NCBI GenBank assembly: GCA_025736915.1
Contig: CP107049.1
Coordinates: 1,674,001-1,738,000, forward strand
DNA from: Acinetobacter nosocomialis
GTDB taxonomy: Bacteria; Pseudomonadota; Gammaproteobacteria; Pseudomonadales; Moraxellaceae
Direction of reading: 5' to 3'
DNA length: 64,000 nt
Part shown: piece by piece, positions 10,401 through 18,775 of the stretch
How positions within the stretch are numbered: position 1 is the first letter of the stretch
Layout of the letters: the number at the start of each line of letters is the position of its first letter
The notes under the pieces: generated by a model
What the model saw: the letters and a program-made list of their open reading frames with translations, nothing else
What the model was told of the DNA's origin: nothing
Databases searched by the model: none
Position numbers and translations under genes: made by a program

Positions 10401-10583
10401 TTGTACCTGTACGTTGGTGATATCAGGCACAGCATCAATTGAAAGTTTTTGGTAGCTATAAATTCCAACACCAATCCAAGCAATGACAAACATCATGACC
10501 CAAATGGCATTATTAATTGAAAACTGAATGATCCGATCAAACAAACCTTCAGCCTCTGGCAAATCAGGTTTATTAATGTCCAT
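7425..10583 (-). CDS. czcA: Heavy-metal RND efflux pump subunit CzcA
   Basis: Inner-membrane proton/metal antiporter of the tripartite CzcCBA pump, 1052 aa. It has the HME-RND helix IV signature DFGIIVDGAVVIVEN, two large periplasmic loops and 12 predicted membrane segments. The start is the ATG at 10583, because GGGGAGG stands 6 nt before it; an upstream in-frame start would lie inside czcB without such a site. The first bases overlap the end of czcB by 11 nt, indicating translational coupling. Zn, Co or Cd is the expected substrate, from family membership and from the neighbouring CzcD. Confidence 0.95.
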   Translation of the reverse strand: MDINKPDLPEAEGLFDRIIQFSINNAIWVMMFVIAWIGVGIYSYQKLSIDAVPDITNVQVQINSQANGFTAPEVEQRITYPIENAMSGIPNLEQTRSISRYGLSQVTIIFKDGTDIYWARQLINQRLQEAKSALPDSIDPQMSPISTGLGEIYQWVVKAEPNAKKADGSAYSAMDLREIQDWIIRPQLQRVQGVAEVNSIGGYNKTYVVSPDLTRLQQLQIPLTDLQDALQNNNENRGAGFIEENGQQLTVRVPGMLTSIQDIQNVTVATKNGLPIRVADVASVSIGHDLRTGGATYNGQETVLGIAMMMMGENSKTIAKAIDQKVQEIQRSLPQGVVIETVYDRSNLVDKAIKTVAKNLIEGAILVIVILFIFLGNFRAALITACIIPLAMLFTLTGMAEQKISANLMSLGALDFGIIVDGAVVIVENCIRRLAEAQHLKGRLLTRSERFTEVFLAAKQARRPLIFGQIIIMVVYLPIFALAGVEAKMFHPMAMTVVLALLGAIILSVTFVPAAVALFVTGEVKEKESRWMMTLKKGYAGLLDKAYAFRYVVVTAAVSILILTSAIATRVGSEFAPQLSEGDFALQLMRAPSTGIEESLKIQENVEKQLLKAFPEIKAIFARTGTAEVATDVMPPNISDGIVLLKPHDQWPNPKETIDELRARMLQFVNQIPGNNSEFSQPIELRFNELISGVRSDIGVKVFGDDMQVLNQEAEKIAQQLRSIQGASEVKVEQTDGLPLLNVDVDHALAAQYGLSVKSIQDIVAASIGGQSVGQILQGDRRFDFVIRLQENMRTPQQLAQLPIRLPNGGLIQLQDVAKVENILGLAQVSRENGKRRVVVTANVRDRDLGSFVQEMQSKLSQQKLPSGYWLGYGGQFENLASATARMQIVVPMALIMIFVLLMAVFSNFKDSLLVFSGVPFALSGGLVALWLRDIPLSMSAGVGFIALSGVAVLNGLVMLTFIKELRTTLDVHAATWKGAVLRLRPVLMTAFVASLGFIPMALATGTGAEVQRPLATVVIGGIISSTILTLVLLPVIYRWMNESKAKNAEHS

Positions 10584-11781
10584 GCTCAGCCTCCCCTTTT
10601 TCAAGTTCGGACTTAAGCAAGAAGCTACCTTGCGTCACATATTGCTGCTTTTCGGTAATTCCTGATTTAACCTCGACCCATTGTGCATCTGAAGAATAAT
10701 TGCCTAACTCCACGGCAACTGGAGCGAAATGAATTTTGTCCTTCTCCTGTTTTGCAACAAAGACCACATTCTTTCCATCAATCTGTTGTACCGCTGCCTT
10801 GTTAACCCGTAATACAGTCGCTGCATTATTTTGTTTCAGTAACACGTTGACCATTAAGTTAGGACGTAATTCTTTTGAAGGTGTCAGCACCTTGGCACGA
10901 ACCTGTAAACGACCAGTTTGAGTATCTGCTTCTGAAGTTAGGCTTTGCACCTGCGCTTTGAAAATATTGTTCGTTTGCAGCGATTTAAATTCAATTTCCT
11001 GATTAGGCTGAATATTGGTATTTGCACTTGGTAGTACAAACTCAACCCATAACTGATCCAGGCGATCAATAACAAATAACTGTTTATCAGGACCAATTTG
11101 CTCACCAATCACAATATCTTTATTACTGATTACACCGCTTAAAGGCGCAGTTAAAACATATCGGCCTTTACTTGAGCGATTCGCTCCCAAGGCACTTAAA
11201 CGACTATTTGCAGCTTGTACCTGAATTTGCGCCTGACGATAAGCATTGTAAGCTTTCTGATAATCTTGACGTGCTGAAACACCTTGTTCCCACAATTGCT
11301 TTTCACGCTGATAATCTTGCTGCGCTAATGTCAGTGCTTCTTGCGCCATGCTTAAATTGGCTTGCTGATCGACCAAATCTGGTACAAATAAAGTCGCCAG
11401 GGCCTGACCCTTTTCAACTTGTTGTCCCAGTGCAACATTTACGCTGTCTACTCGTGCAGAAAAAGTTGAAGAGACATGTGCTTGCTGGTCTGTGTTTACG
11501 ACAAGTTTGGCAGGATACGAAAGATTTTGCTCAACTTCTCCACGCCCTACTTGCTCTAACTTCACGCCATATTCAACCAGTTGCTTAGAAGTCAGGTTCA
11601 AACTGCCTTCCTCTTTTTCAGACTCACCATGGCCAGCTTCACCTTCCGCATGCCCTTCTTCACTTTTCTCGGTATTGGACTGTTTTTTTCCAGAGAAAAA
11701 TAACCAAGCACTTAAAGTAAGACAGACAATCAGTAACAAAAGAGCAATAAGCCATTGGTTTTTTAATTTTTTAACTGACAT
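10573..11781 (-). CDS. czcB: Periplasmic adaptor (membrane fusion) subunit CzcB
   Basis: Links CzcA to the outer-membrane channel. The 402-aa protein has an N-terminal membrane anchor (about residues 11-30) and then a His/Glu-rich stretch (GHAEGEAGHGESEKEEG), probably a metal-binding segment. Next come a coiled-coil hairpin (QANLSMAQEALTLAQQDYQR), a lipoyl-like domain and a beta-barrel domain. The C-terminus EKGEAEHGH is again His-rich. Its ATG overlaps the stop of czcC by one base (TAATG), and its end overlaps czcA. Confidence 0.93.
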   Translation of the reverse strand: MSVKKLKNQWLIALLLLIVCLTLSAWLFFSGKKQSNTEKSEEGHAEGEAGHGESEKEEGSLNLTSKQLVEYGVKLEQVGRGEVEQNLSYPAKLVVNTDQQAHVSSTFSARVDSVNVALGQQVEKGQALATLFVPDLVDQQANLSMAQEALTLAQQDYQREKQLWEQGVSARQDYQKAYNAYRQAQIQVQAANSRLSALGANRSSKGRYVLTAPLSGVISNKDIVIGEQIGPDKQLFVIDRLDQLWVEFVLPSANTNIQPNQEIEFKSLQTNNIFKAQVQSLTSEADTQTGRLQVRAKVLTPSKELRPNLMVNVLLKQNNAATVLRVNKAAVQQIDGKNVVFVAKQEKDKIHFAPVAVELGNYSSDAQWVEVKSGITEKQQYVTQGSFLLKSELEKGEAEHGH

Positions 11782-13190
11782 TACTCTGCCCCTCCAACTG
11801 TCGGCAACTTATAGGTGTCTTGCCATAAATTTTGATTAATTTGATTTAATGCATCTCCAGACATCACCATGTTTGGATCGATTCCGAGAGCTAAACTTTC
11901 TGCCTCAATTGCTTTTTGCCAAGCAGATTTAAGGAGTTGAACTTTTTTCAAACGTTGTTCTTGTAATTGCAGGGTAGATTGCTGGACGTCAGTAATCGCA
12001 AATTTACCAACTTTAAAGCCAAGCAACATTTTCTCCTGTACCGTCTCTGATAAAGGAATCTGTTGCTCATTCATCAAGTTATATTGCTGTTTCAAACCAG
12101 CCAACTCGTACTGTAGGGTACGAATAGAATTCAAACTTTGCTTTTTATAAAAGCTTTGCTGCTGGTCAATTAAATCAAGTTTGCTGTGGGCAGCTTTCAA
12201 CGCATATTGCTGGCGATTAAAAATATTTAAAGGAACCGCAATACCTACTCGTATCTGATTTTCGGTACTGCTCGTTTCTGCGGTTTTACTACGAACTATG
12301 CCCATATTTACGGTAGGCGTAGGGCGATTTTTTGCCTTTAAATAATTAATTTCAGAATTTTGTTGTATTGCTTGAAGCCGCATGGACTGTTCTAACAAAT
12401 TCTGTTTTAAGTATTGATCGATATCACCTTCATTTTTTAAAGGCCACGCACTTTTTATATCTGGACGTAAGGTGAAGTTATCTTCCGTCTCACCCCATAA
12501 GTTCGCCAGTTTTCTTTTAGCACTACTCAGAGATAATTCAACTTCCTGATATAAACGCTGGTTTTCAACATGCGTCATTAAAGTCCGATCTAAATCAACC
12601 TGCGCAATACTGCCCGCCTGAAAACGTAAACGGGTCGCATCTAAAAGGTTTTTACTCGTTCTTAACTGTGCTTTGGCAACTTCATGTTCAAGCTCTAAAA
12701 TCGATACTTGTGACCATAAATATTTTACTGCCAGCTTTAGCTGAGCCTCATATAAAACCTGATTTAACTCAACTTGATTTTGCTGAACACTAGCCAGTTT
12801 TTTTGCTGCGGAGCGTACACCAAAAATATCTAGTTTTTGCGAGATCCCAAGTTCTAGTTCCTGATCTTTTCCAGATTTAAAACCCGTTTGCTGTACAGAA
12901 ACCGTCGGATTTTCCCATAGCTGGCTCTGTTTGATATTGCTCTCTGCAATGTCTTGTTGAGTTTGCCAAATTCCTGTTTGAGTCTGAAATTGCTTAACCT
13001 GATCAAGTACTTGCTCAAACGTTAAAACATTCTGTACACGCTGTGGTTGTGTATTTTCAGCAAGGTTCTGATTTGAACTGGCTGCGTTTGTTACGACACC
13101 AGTTGAAAGTGCAACAGCAACAACTAATGATTTAAGTACCCAAGATGTACTCAGACTAACGAAACGTTTTTCGTATAAAAAAATAGACAT
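11781..13190 (-). CDS. czcC: Outer-membrane efflux channel CzcC (TolC family)
   Basis: Outer-membrane channel of the metal pump, 469 aa. The N-terminal hydrophobic stretch ending in ...GVVTNAASS looks like a signal peptide. Two repeated long alpha-helical hairpins, rich in Gln and Leu, are typical of OEP/TolC repeats (AQLRTSKNLLDATRLRFQAG in the first half, VQEKMLLGFKVGKFAITDVQ in the second). It is the first long gene of the czcCBA operon and is preceded at a distance of 57 bp by a czcI-like gene. Confidence 0.92.
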   Translation of the reverse strand: MSIFLYEKRFVSLSTSWVLKSLVVAVALSTGVVTNAASSNQNLAENTQPQRVQNVLTFEQVLDQVKQFQTQTGIWQTQQDIAESNIKQSQLWENPTVSVQQTGFKSGKDQELELGISQKLDIFGVRSAAKKLASVQQNQVELNQVLYEAQLKLAVKYLWSQVSILELEHEVAKAQLRTSKNLLDATRLRFQAGSIAQVDLDRTLMTHVENQRLYQEVELSLSSAKRKLANLWGETEDNFTLRPDIKSAWPLKNEGDIDQYLKQNLLEQSMRLQAIQQNSEINYLKAKNRPTPTVNMGIVRSKTAETSSTENQIRVGIAVPLNIFNRQQYALKAAHSKLDLIDQQQSFYKKQSLNSIRTLQYELAGLKQQYNLMNEQQIPLSETVQEKMLLGFKVGKFAITDVQQSTLQLQEQRLKKVQLLKSAWQKAIEAESLALGIDPNMVMSGDALNQINQNLWQDTYKLPTVGGAE

Positions 13191-13247
13191 ACATTAACCC
13201 TATGAAATAAATAATATTTCTGGTGGGTTATTTTTCGGCTACCCCAC

Positions 13248-13649
13248 CTATAGCAGGGTTAAAACAGGAGGAGGATCTTGTTTAGAGATATGAGGGGACT
13301 TATAAGAATTGGACCAATAATATTGTTGTTTTGGCTCAGATGACTGTATTAACGGTGAAACAATTTTTTCTTGTGCTTCTACAATCACAACATGAAAACA
13401 CGAAGGTAAATGGTCATGATGATCGGACAAGCTTAAGGGAGCTTTATGCATAGTCCCTTCAACTTCTGTCTTTTCAGTATGACTATGCTGTGAAGCTTCA
13501 TAACTCAACGCTGCATGATGCCCAAAATGATGTAATGCTTTTTCCTGATTTTCATGGGCGCAAAATGCCGCTGCCACATTCCATAGACTTTGGAATATAA
13601 GCAAACAGAATAAGACGGACATGAAAAGTGCAGAACGTGGCAACAGCAC
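13248..13649 (-). CDS. czcI: CzcI-like exported metal-resistance accessory protein
   Basis: Small exported protein that opens the czc operon. It has a hydrophobic N-terminus followed by AFCAHE and a His-rich stretch (HHFGHHAA, HSH, HHDHLPSC). This resembles CzcI of Cupriavidus, thought to act in regulation or periplasmic metal binding. The longest frame uses GTG at 13649 (133 aa). An ATG at 13622 gives a tidier signal peptide and is equally likely; no strong ribosome site decides. The assignment to CzcI is by motif and position. Confidence 0.72.
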   Translation of the reverse strand: MLLPRSALFMSVLFCLLIFQSLWNVAAAFCAHENQEKALHHFGHHAALSYEASQHSHTEKTEVEGTMHKAPLSLSDHHDHLPSCFHVVIVEAQEKIVSPLIQSSEPKQQYYWSNSYKSPHISKQDPPPVLTLL

Positions 13650-13801
13650 ACCATTAAACTAAAAAGTTGAACAAAGCCACTATAGCAGGCACCTAGCATG
13701 TAATAAAATTACAAAACATTGATTTATTGGTTTCGTTCTTTTCACTTAAAGCTAAGCCATTTTTTATCTTCACAAAAATAATTTTTTTAAGAGTAATGTT
13801 T

Positions 13802-14494
13802 ATGTATAAAACGTTGACCACTTGCATATTAGCCACTTGTCTTGGCTTAACCGGATGCGCAACATCTATGTTATCGACAGCCCTTCCAAATGAGACAACT
13901 GAGGTCAAAACAACCATTTTAAAAACAGATCAAATTATTGCAGTGGGTCAAGCAGTGAAAAACCAGCAAGAGCAAGGTCTTGTATTTGTAGGCAAAGACT
14001 ATAGTTATTTAATGACCGAAGGTAGCTCAGAGTTTTTAAGTATTATTAAAAATATTCCAGTAAATCAAAGAACTTTAATTATTTCCTCTCCTCTTATGCT
14101 TGAAATGGATGATCCCACTCATTTTCATGGTGAACTCAAATTTCAATACAACATTCCTGATTCAAAGTTGAGCGAACAAGAAAAAGAAAATTTAAAAAAC
14201 TTAGGATTTAAAAATCACTTCATGGTTATGGAGCAACAAACACAACTTTTATATCCTTATGCCATTATTCGTTTTAAAGGCCAAATTTACCAAACCACTG
14301 GAACCCTAAAAGCTCAACAAACACTACCTACCCCTTATCCAATTGCCTTACAGCAAAAAGATGAAATAACAAAGAAGCATCCGTTTAAACGTGTAACACG
14401 TATGGCGCTTTATCCTTTGGCCCTGGCGTTTGATGTGGTCACGGTAGCTCCATCACTGATTTGGGCAGATTTGCATGGTGACTTTACTAAATAA
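13802..14494 (+). CDS. Predicted lipoprotein, 230 aa
   Basis: The N-terminus carries a short signal peptide and the lipobox LTGC (Cys18 counted from the ATG at 13802), so the protein should be lipid-anchored. The remainder is soluble and unrecognised; the C-terminus has a hydrophobic stretch (LALAFDVVTVAPSLIWADL). The start at 13802 is preferred because AAGAG lies 8-9 nt upstream; the ATG at 13796 is only 3 nt from it. It is divergent from the czc operon, but nothing in it suggests metal binding. Confidence 0.78.
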   Translation: MYKTLTTCILATCLGLTGCATSMLSTALPNETTEVKTTILKTDQIIAVGQAVKNQQEQGLVFVGKDYSYLMTEGSSEFLSIIKNIPVNQRTLIISSPLMLEMDDPTHFHGELKFQYNIPDSKLSEQEKENLKNLGFKNHFMVMEQQTQLLYPYAIIRFKGQIYQTTGTLKAQQTLPTPYPIALQQKDEITKKHPFKRVTRMALYPLALAFDVVTVAPSLIWADLHGDFTK

Positions 14495-14836
14495 AAAACT
14501 TTTTTCTTAAAATAATCAGCCAGCTCATAAGCTGGCTTTGTTTAAAGAAATTTCTTTTGTTTGATATTTATAAATTTTCTCAAGAGCTTTTTGCTCAAAA
14601 TAAAAGCTATTTTCTAAGTTTAAAAGCTCTCATTTCAGTCAAGAATGCCACTATTCTTATAGTAATTTCGCTAAGCGTAAAAACACGTGTAACTTTTATG
14701 TAAGCTAAAACCTCAGCATTTTTCATCCAAATGCGCTATATCACATTTACAAAATAAAACATAAGATTTCCATATAAGGGACTAGCTTAAAAGTGTGAGT
14801 CAATTCAATCAAATTGAGGAACAAGGGGAGACTATC
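14495..14836. other. Intergenic region, 342 bp
   Basis: Contains a hairpin AGCCAGCT / AGCTGGCT (14518-14525 and 14530-14537) followed by only TTTG, probably a weak terminator for the lipoprotein gene. The rest is AT-rich with no ORF I can support. The promoter of the next gene must lie here. Confidence 0.5.
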
Positions 14837-15217
14837 ATGGATATGAAAACAATCAAGCATGGGCTTAATCACTTGTTTGCCTTTGAAAACTTGCCAGCCG
14901 ATATGCATTCACAAGCTGAGGATGAAATTGAACAAGGCTTACGCTTTGAAGAGTTAGCCGTACAAGATCATGAACGTATGCAAAATTGGCTAGATATTAC
15001 CCCAAACGATCGCAATGCAATGTGGTGCTACCTCCGAGCAGCTTTAAGAGGTAACGCTGACGCTTCCTTTAAACTTGGTATTGGCTATTTAAATGGTCAA
15101 TTTGGTTTAGATAAAAACTATACAGAAGCTGAAAAGTGGTTAAACAAAGCAGCAAGCCAAGGTCATCCCTATGCTGAACACTGCTTACAAGAAGCTTTTA
15201 GTAAACTTGCCTTCTAA
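14837..15217 (+). CDS. Sel1-repeat (TPR-like) protein
   Basis: The 126-aa protein carries one clear Sel1 repeat, with ASFKLGIGYLNGQFGLDKNY, then AEKWLNKAASQGHPYAEH beginning the next. Sel1 repeats mediate protein-protein contacts. The N-terminal 60 residues are acidic and unrecognised. The start is the ATG at 14837, with GGGGAG 6 nt upstream; a GTG at 14795 lacks a site. There is no signal peptide, so it is probably cytoplasmic. It converges on ettA. Confidence 0.8.
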   Translation: MDMKTIKHGLNHLFAFENLPADMHSQAEDEIEQGLRFEELAVQDHERMQNWLDITPNDRNAMWCYLRAALRGNADASFKLGIGYLNGQFGLDKNYTEAEKWLNKAASQGHPYAEHCLQEAFSKLAF

Positions 15218-15223
15218 TCTAAT

Positions 15224-15252
15224 AAAAAAACCAGCCCTTAGGCTGGTTTTTC
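15224..15252. terminator. Bidirectional terminator between the Sel1 gene and ettA
   Basis: Stem CCAGCC / GGCTGG (15231-15236 and 15241-15246), flanked by A7 on the left and T5 on the right; usable from both sides. Confidence 0.8.
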
Positions 15253-15265
15253 AATCTAGCAGTAA

Positions 15266-16927
15266 TTAACCGCTAATTTTTTTGTATTTAGTACGCTTTT
15301 GAACAGCGTCTTCACCTAAACGTGACTGACGATATGCTTCATATTCTGCATAGTTACCCGTGTAGAATTCTGGCTGTTCATTTTCAAATGACAAGATGTG
15401 TGTCGCGATACGGTCAAGGAACCAACGGTCATGCGATACCACCATTACCGTACCTGGGAATACAAGAATTGCATCCTCAAGCGCACGTAAAGTTTCAATA
15501 TCCAAATCGTTTGATGGCTCATCCAGTAAGATAACGTTTGCACCTTGCTGTAAAATTTTCGCAAGTTGTAAACGGTTACGCTCACCACCAGACAATTCGC
15601 CTACACGTTTTTGCTGATCTTGGCCTTTGAAGTTAAAGCGACCGATATAAGCACGTGAAGCAATTTCATAATCGCCCACTTTCAAAATATCTAAACCGCC
15701 AGAAACTTCTTCCCAAACAGTTTTGTTATTGTCTAGAGTGTCACGGATCTGACCTACGTAAGCGACTTTAACAGACTCACCTAAAGTCACAGTACCTGTA
15801 TCAGGTTGCTGTTCGCCAGTCATCATACGGAATAATGTGGTTTTACCCGCACCGTTTGGACCAACAATACCCACAATAGCTGTTGGAGGTACAGTAAACG
15901 TTAAGTTTTCGTACAACAAGCGACCGTCGAATGATTTGCTGATACCTTCCACCTCCACAACTTTATTACCCAAACGTGGGCCAGGTGGAATGTAGATTTC
16001 AGACGTTTCATTACGTTGTTGGAATTCTTTAGAGTTAAGCTCTTCAAAACGTTCCATACGCGCTTTGTTTTTCTTTTGCTGACCTTTCGCATTTGAACGA
16101 ACCCATTCAAGTTCTTTTTTCAATGCTTTAGCAAAAGATTCTTCTTGTTTCTGCTCTTGTTCTAAACGAGCATTTTTTTGCTCTAACCAAGAAGAATAGT
16201 TACCTTGGTAAGGAATACCATGCCCACGGTCAAGCTCCAAGATCCACTCGGCAACGTTATCTAAGAAATAACGGTCATGCGTAATCGCAACGATTGTGCC
16301 AGGGAAATCTTTCAGGAAGCGCTCTAACCAAGATACAGACTCTGCATCCAAATGGTTCGTCGGTTCGTCAAGAAGCAACATGTCCGGTTTAGAAAGCAAT
16401 AAACGGCAAAGTGCTACACGGCGGCGTTCACCACCTGAAAGCTTAGTTACGTCTGCATCCCAAGCTGGAAGGTTCAAGGCATCTGCCGCAATTTCAAGCT
16501 GGTTGTTTAGGTTGTGCGCATCCCAAGCATGGATAATTGATTCTAATTTTTCCTGCTCTTTCGCAAGCGCATCAAAATCTGCATCTGGGTCTGCATATTC
16601 TGCAAATACCTGATCAAGACGTTCTAAAGCATCTAAAGCTTCACGTACGCCATCTTCAACGTTACCACGAACGTCTTTCGTTGGATCAAGTGGCGGCTCT
16701 TGCTCTAAATAGCCGATTTTAATTCCAGGTTGTGCACGAGCTTCACCAGAGAAATCTTTATCTACGCCAGCCATAATACGAAGCAAGGTAGATTTACCCG
16801 CACCGTTCAAACCGAGAACACCAATTTTGGCACCCGGGAAAAATGATAAAGAGATGTCTTTTAAGATTTCGCGCTTTGGCGGAACCATTTTAGACACTCG
16901 GTTCATCGTATAAATATATTGGGCCAC
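15266..16927 (-). CDS. ettA: Energy-dependent translational throttle protein EttA (ABC-F)
   Basis: A ribosome-associated ABC-F ATPase that gates the first elongation step according to ATP/ADP level. The 553-aa protein has two ABC domains. Domain 1 has GLNGAGKST, LSGGERRR and LLLDEPTNHLD. Domain 2 has GPNGAGKTT, LSGGERNR and VILLDEPSNDLD. The interdomain linker ARMERFEEL and the IPPGPRLG segment match EttA, and the N-terminus AQYIYTMNRV is as in E. coli EttA. The start is GTG at 16927, because GAGGAG stands just upstream; an upstream ATG in the frame lacks a site. Confidence 0.96.
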   Translation of the reverse strand: MAQYIYTMNRVSKMVPPKREILKDISLSFFPGAKIGVLGLNGAGKSTLLRIMAGVDKDFSGEARAQPGIKIGYLEQEPPLDPTKDVRGNVEDGVREALDALERLDQVFAEYADPDADFDALAKEQEKLESIIHAWDAHNLNNQLEIAADALNLPAWDADVTKLSGGERRRVALCRLLLSKPDMLLLDEPTNHLDAESVSWLERFLKDFPGTIVAITHDRYFLDNVAEWILELDRGHGIPYQGNYSSWLEQKNARLEQEQKQEESFAKALKKELEWVRSNAKGQQKKNKARMERFEELNSKEFQQRNETSEIYIPPGPRLGNKVVEVEGISKSFDGRLLYENLTFTVPPTAIVGIVGPNGAGKTTLFRMMTGEQQPDTGTVTLGESVKVAYVGQIRDTLDNNKTVWEEVSGGLDILKVGDYEIASRAYIGRFNFKGQDQQKRVGELSGGERNRLQLAKILQQGANVILLDEPSNDLDIETLRALEDAILVFPGTVMVVSHDRWFLDRIATHILSFENEQPEFYTGNYAEYEAYRQSRLGEDAVQKRTKYKKISG

Positions 16928-17081
16928 GCAGGACTCCTCAATTGAAAAACCAATACATCGCAAGAAGCGATAAAATAATCGCGCGTATTATACGATGAAA
17001 ACACTAACGACTTGAAGTTATGATTTCCATCGTACGGATTTATCAAACAATTTTCTTTTTCAATAAGTTGCAAAATGTTTA

Positions 17082-17098
17082 TGTATAAGATTTATACA
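17082..17098. promoter_or_regulatory. Perfect 7-bp dyad upstream of metY
   Basis: TGTATAA (17082-17088), GAT, TTATACA (17092-17098). It lies 127 bp before metY in a 297-bp divergent region shared with ettA. An operator is possible but the protein that would bind is unknown. Confidence 0.35.
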
Positions 17099-17224
17099 AC
17101 GTTTCAGCGTATATTTTTCTATCTTTATTCCTAAAATTGGAAAACAAACCAGAATTTATGCAATTTTCTATATAAATTTTAGGCTAGACTCGCTCAATAT
17201 TTAACTCACGAAGATGAAGTAATC

Positions 17225-18502
17225 ATGACTTATAAAGATGAAACCTTAGCCATTCACGCTGGCTACAGTCCTGAAGCAACCACTAAAGCTGTTGCAGTCC
17301 CTATTTATCAAACAACTTCGTATGCATTTGATAATACACAACACGGTGCCGACCTTTTCGATTTAAAAGTTCAGGGCAATATTTATACCCGTATTATGAA
17401 CCCGACCACTGCTGTGCTTGAGCAGCGCCTTGCTGCACTTGAAGGTGGGATTGGTGCATTAGCTTTAGCATCGGGAATGGCAGCCATTACCTATGCTATT
17501 CAGACCATTACCGAAGCTGGAGACAATATTGCTTCAGTTTCAACTTTATATGGTGGCACATATAACTTATTTGCCCATACGTTGCCAAAGCAAGGGATTG
17601 AAGTTCGCTTTTTTGATTATCAAAAGCCTGAAAGCTTGCGTAATTTAATTGATGATAAAACTAAACTTGTTTTTGTTGAGTCAATTGGTAACCCGCTCGG
17701 CAATATCATCGATTTAGAAGAAATTTCAAAAATCGCTCATGAATATGGAGTGCCTGTCGTTGTCGATAACACTGTTGCCACTCCTGCTTTATTAAAACCA
17801 TTTCAATATGGAGCCGATATCGTCATCCATTCGCTTACTAAATATATCGGTGGTCATGGTAATAGTATTGGCGGTGCGATTGTCGATAGCGGTAAATTTC
17901 CTTGGGGTAAATATCCAGAGCGTTTTAAAGTTTTGAATACAGCAGACCCAAGCTATCATGGTGTGAACTATGTCGAAGCATTAGGTGAGGCTGCTTATAT
18001 TGCACGTGCACGTGTAGTGCCACTACGTAATACAGGGGCTGCAATTAGTCCACTCAGTGTCTTCTTGATTTTACAAGGCTTAGAAACTCTAAATCTCCGT
18101 ATGGAACGCCACACTGAAAATGCTCAGAAAGTCGCGGAATATTTGCAAAATCATCCGAAAGTAAAATGGGTCAATTACGCAGGCTTAAAAGATCACCCAC
18201 AGCATCAACTTGCGCAAAAATATGTAAAAGGTAAACCTTCTGCAATTTTATCTTTTGGTGTTCAAGATGGTCGTGAAGGCGGTACCCGCTTCATTGATGC
18301 CCTACAGTTATTTACCCGACTTGTGAACATCGGTGATGCGAAAAGTTTGGCTTGCCACCCTGCAACCACAACTCACCGCCAACTCAATGAACAAGAACTT
18401 AAAGCTGCTGGCGTAAGTGAAGATATGGTTCGTCTTTCTATTGGTATTGAGCATGTTGATGACCTAATTGCCGATTTAGAACAAGCACTTTCATCTGTAT
18501 AA
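17225..18502 (+). CDS. metY: O-acetylhomoserine sulfhydrylase / aminocarboxypropyltransferase
   Basis: PLP enzyme that makes homocysteine from O-acetylhomoserine and sulfide in direct sulfhydrylation for methionine synthesis. The 425-aa protein has the Cys/Met-metabolism fold. Visible motifs are YTRIMNPT, ASGMAAITYA, the internal aldimine site HSLTKYIGGHGNS (Lys in SLTKY) and the C-terminal substrate segment LACHPATTTHRQL. An insertion typical of MetY over MetB/MetC is present (SYHGVNYVEALGEAAYIARA). It stands alone on the plus strand, followed by a terminator. Confidence 0.93.
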   Translation: MTYKDETLAIHAGYSPEATTKAVAVPIYQTTSYAFDNTQHGADLFDLKVQGNIYTRIMNPTTAVLEQRLAALEGGIGALALASGMAAITYAIQTITEAGDNIASVSTLYGGTYNLFAHTLPKQGIEVRFFDYQKPESLRNLIDDKTKLVFVESIGNPLGNIIDLEEISKIAHEYGVPVVVDNTVATPALLKPFQYGADIVIHSLTKYIGGHGNSIGGAIVDSGKFPWGKYPERFKVLNTADPSYHGVNYVEALGEAAYIARARVVPLRNTGAAISPLSVFLILQGLETLNLRMERHTENAQKVAEYLQNHPKVKWVNYAGLKDHPQHQLAQKYVKGKPSAILSFGVQDGREGGTRFIDALQLFTRLVNIGDAKSLACHPATTTHRQLNEQELKAAGVSEDMVRLSIGIEHVDDLIADLEQALSSV

Positions 18503-18520
18503 ATTTTAAACTAATACAAC

Positions 18521-18549
18521 AAGCCTCTGGAATATAGAGGCTTTTTTAT
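18521..18549 (+). terminator. Terminator after metY
   Basis: GCCTCT / AGAGGC stem (18523-18528 and 18536-18541) followed by six T residues. Confidence 0.82.
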
Positions 18550-18596
18550 TTTCAAGTGATTTAACCCTCAATAATAATTAATGGATTAGGGTAATA

Positions 18597-18618
18597 ATTT
18601 AGAGTTTTTACTCTAAAT
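18597..18618. repeat. Perfect 9-bp hairpin upstream of acr1
   Basis: ATTTAGAGT (18597-18605), loop TTTT, ACTCTAAAT (18610-18618). No T-run follows. It lies in the 273-bp gap before acr1. Confidence 0.45.
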
Positions 18619-18691
18619 AAATTGTTAAATTTCATATATTTACACACTAGACAATTTTTAAACATCTATTAAGATAGGGCAATATTTAGGA

Positions 18692-18707
18692 GTTCATCAG
18701 GATGAAC
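18692..18707. promoter_or_regulatory. 7-bp dyad in the acr1 upstream region
   Basis: GTTCATC-AG-GATGAAC, a perfect dyad 68 bp before the acr1 start; possible operator. Confidence 0.35.
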
Positions 18708-18775
18708 CAACGGTTGTAAAAATAAAAATTACATACCGGAATAAATAGCCCCTGCCCCTACTTAGGTAAAATGCT

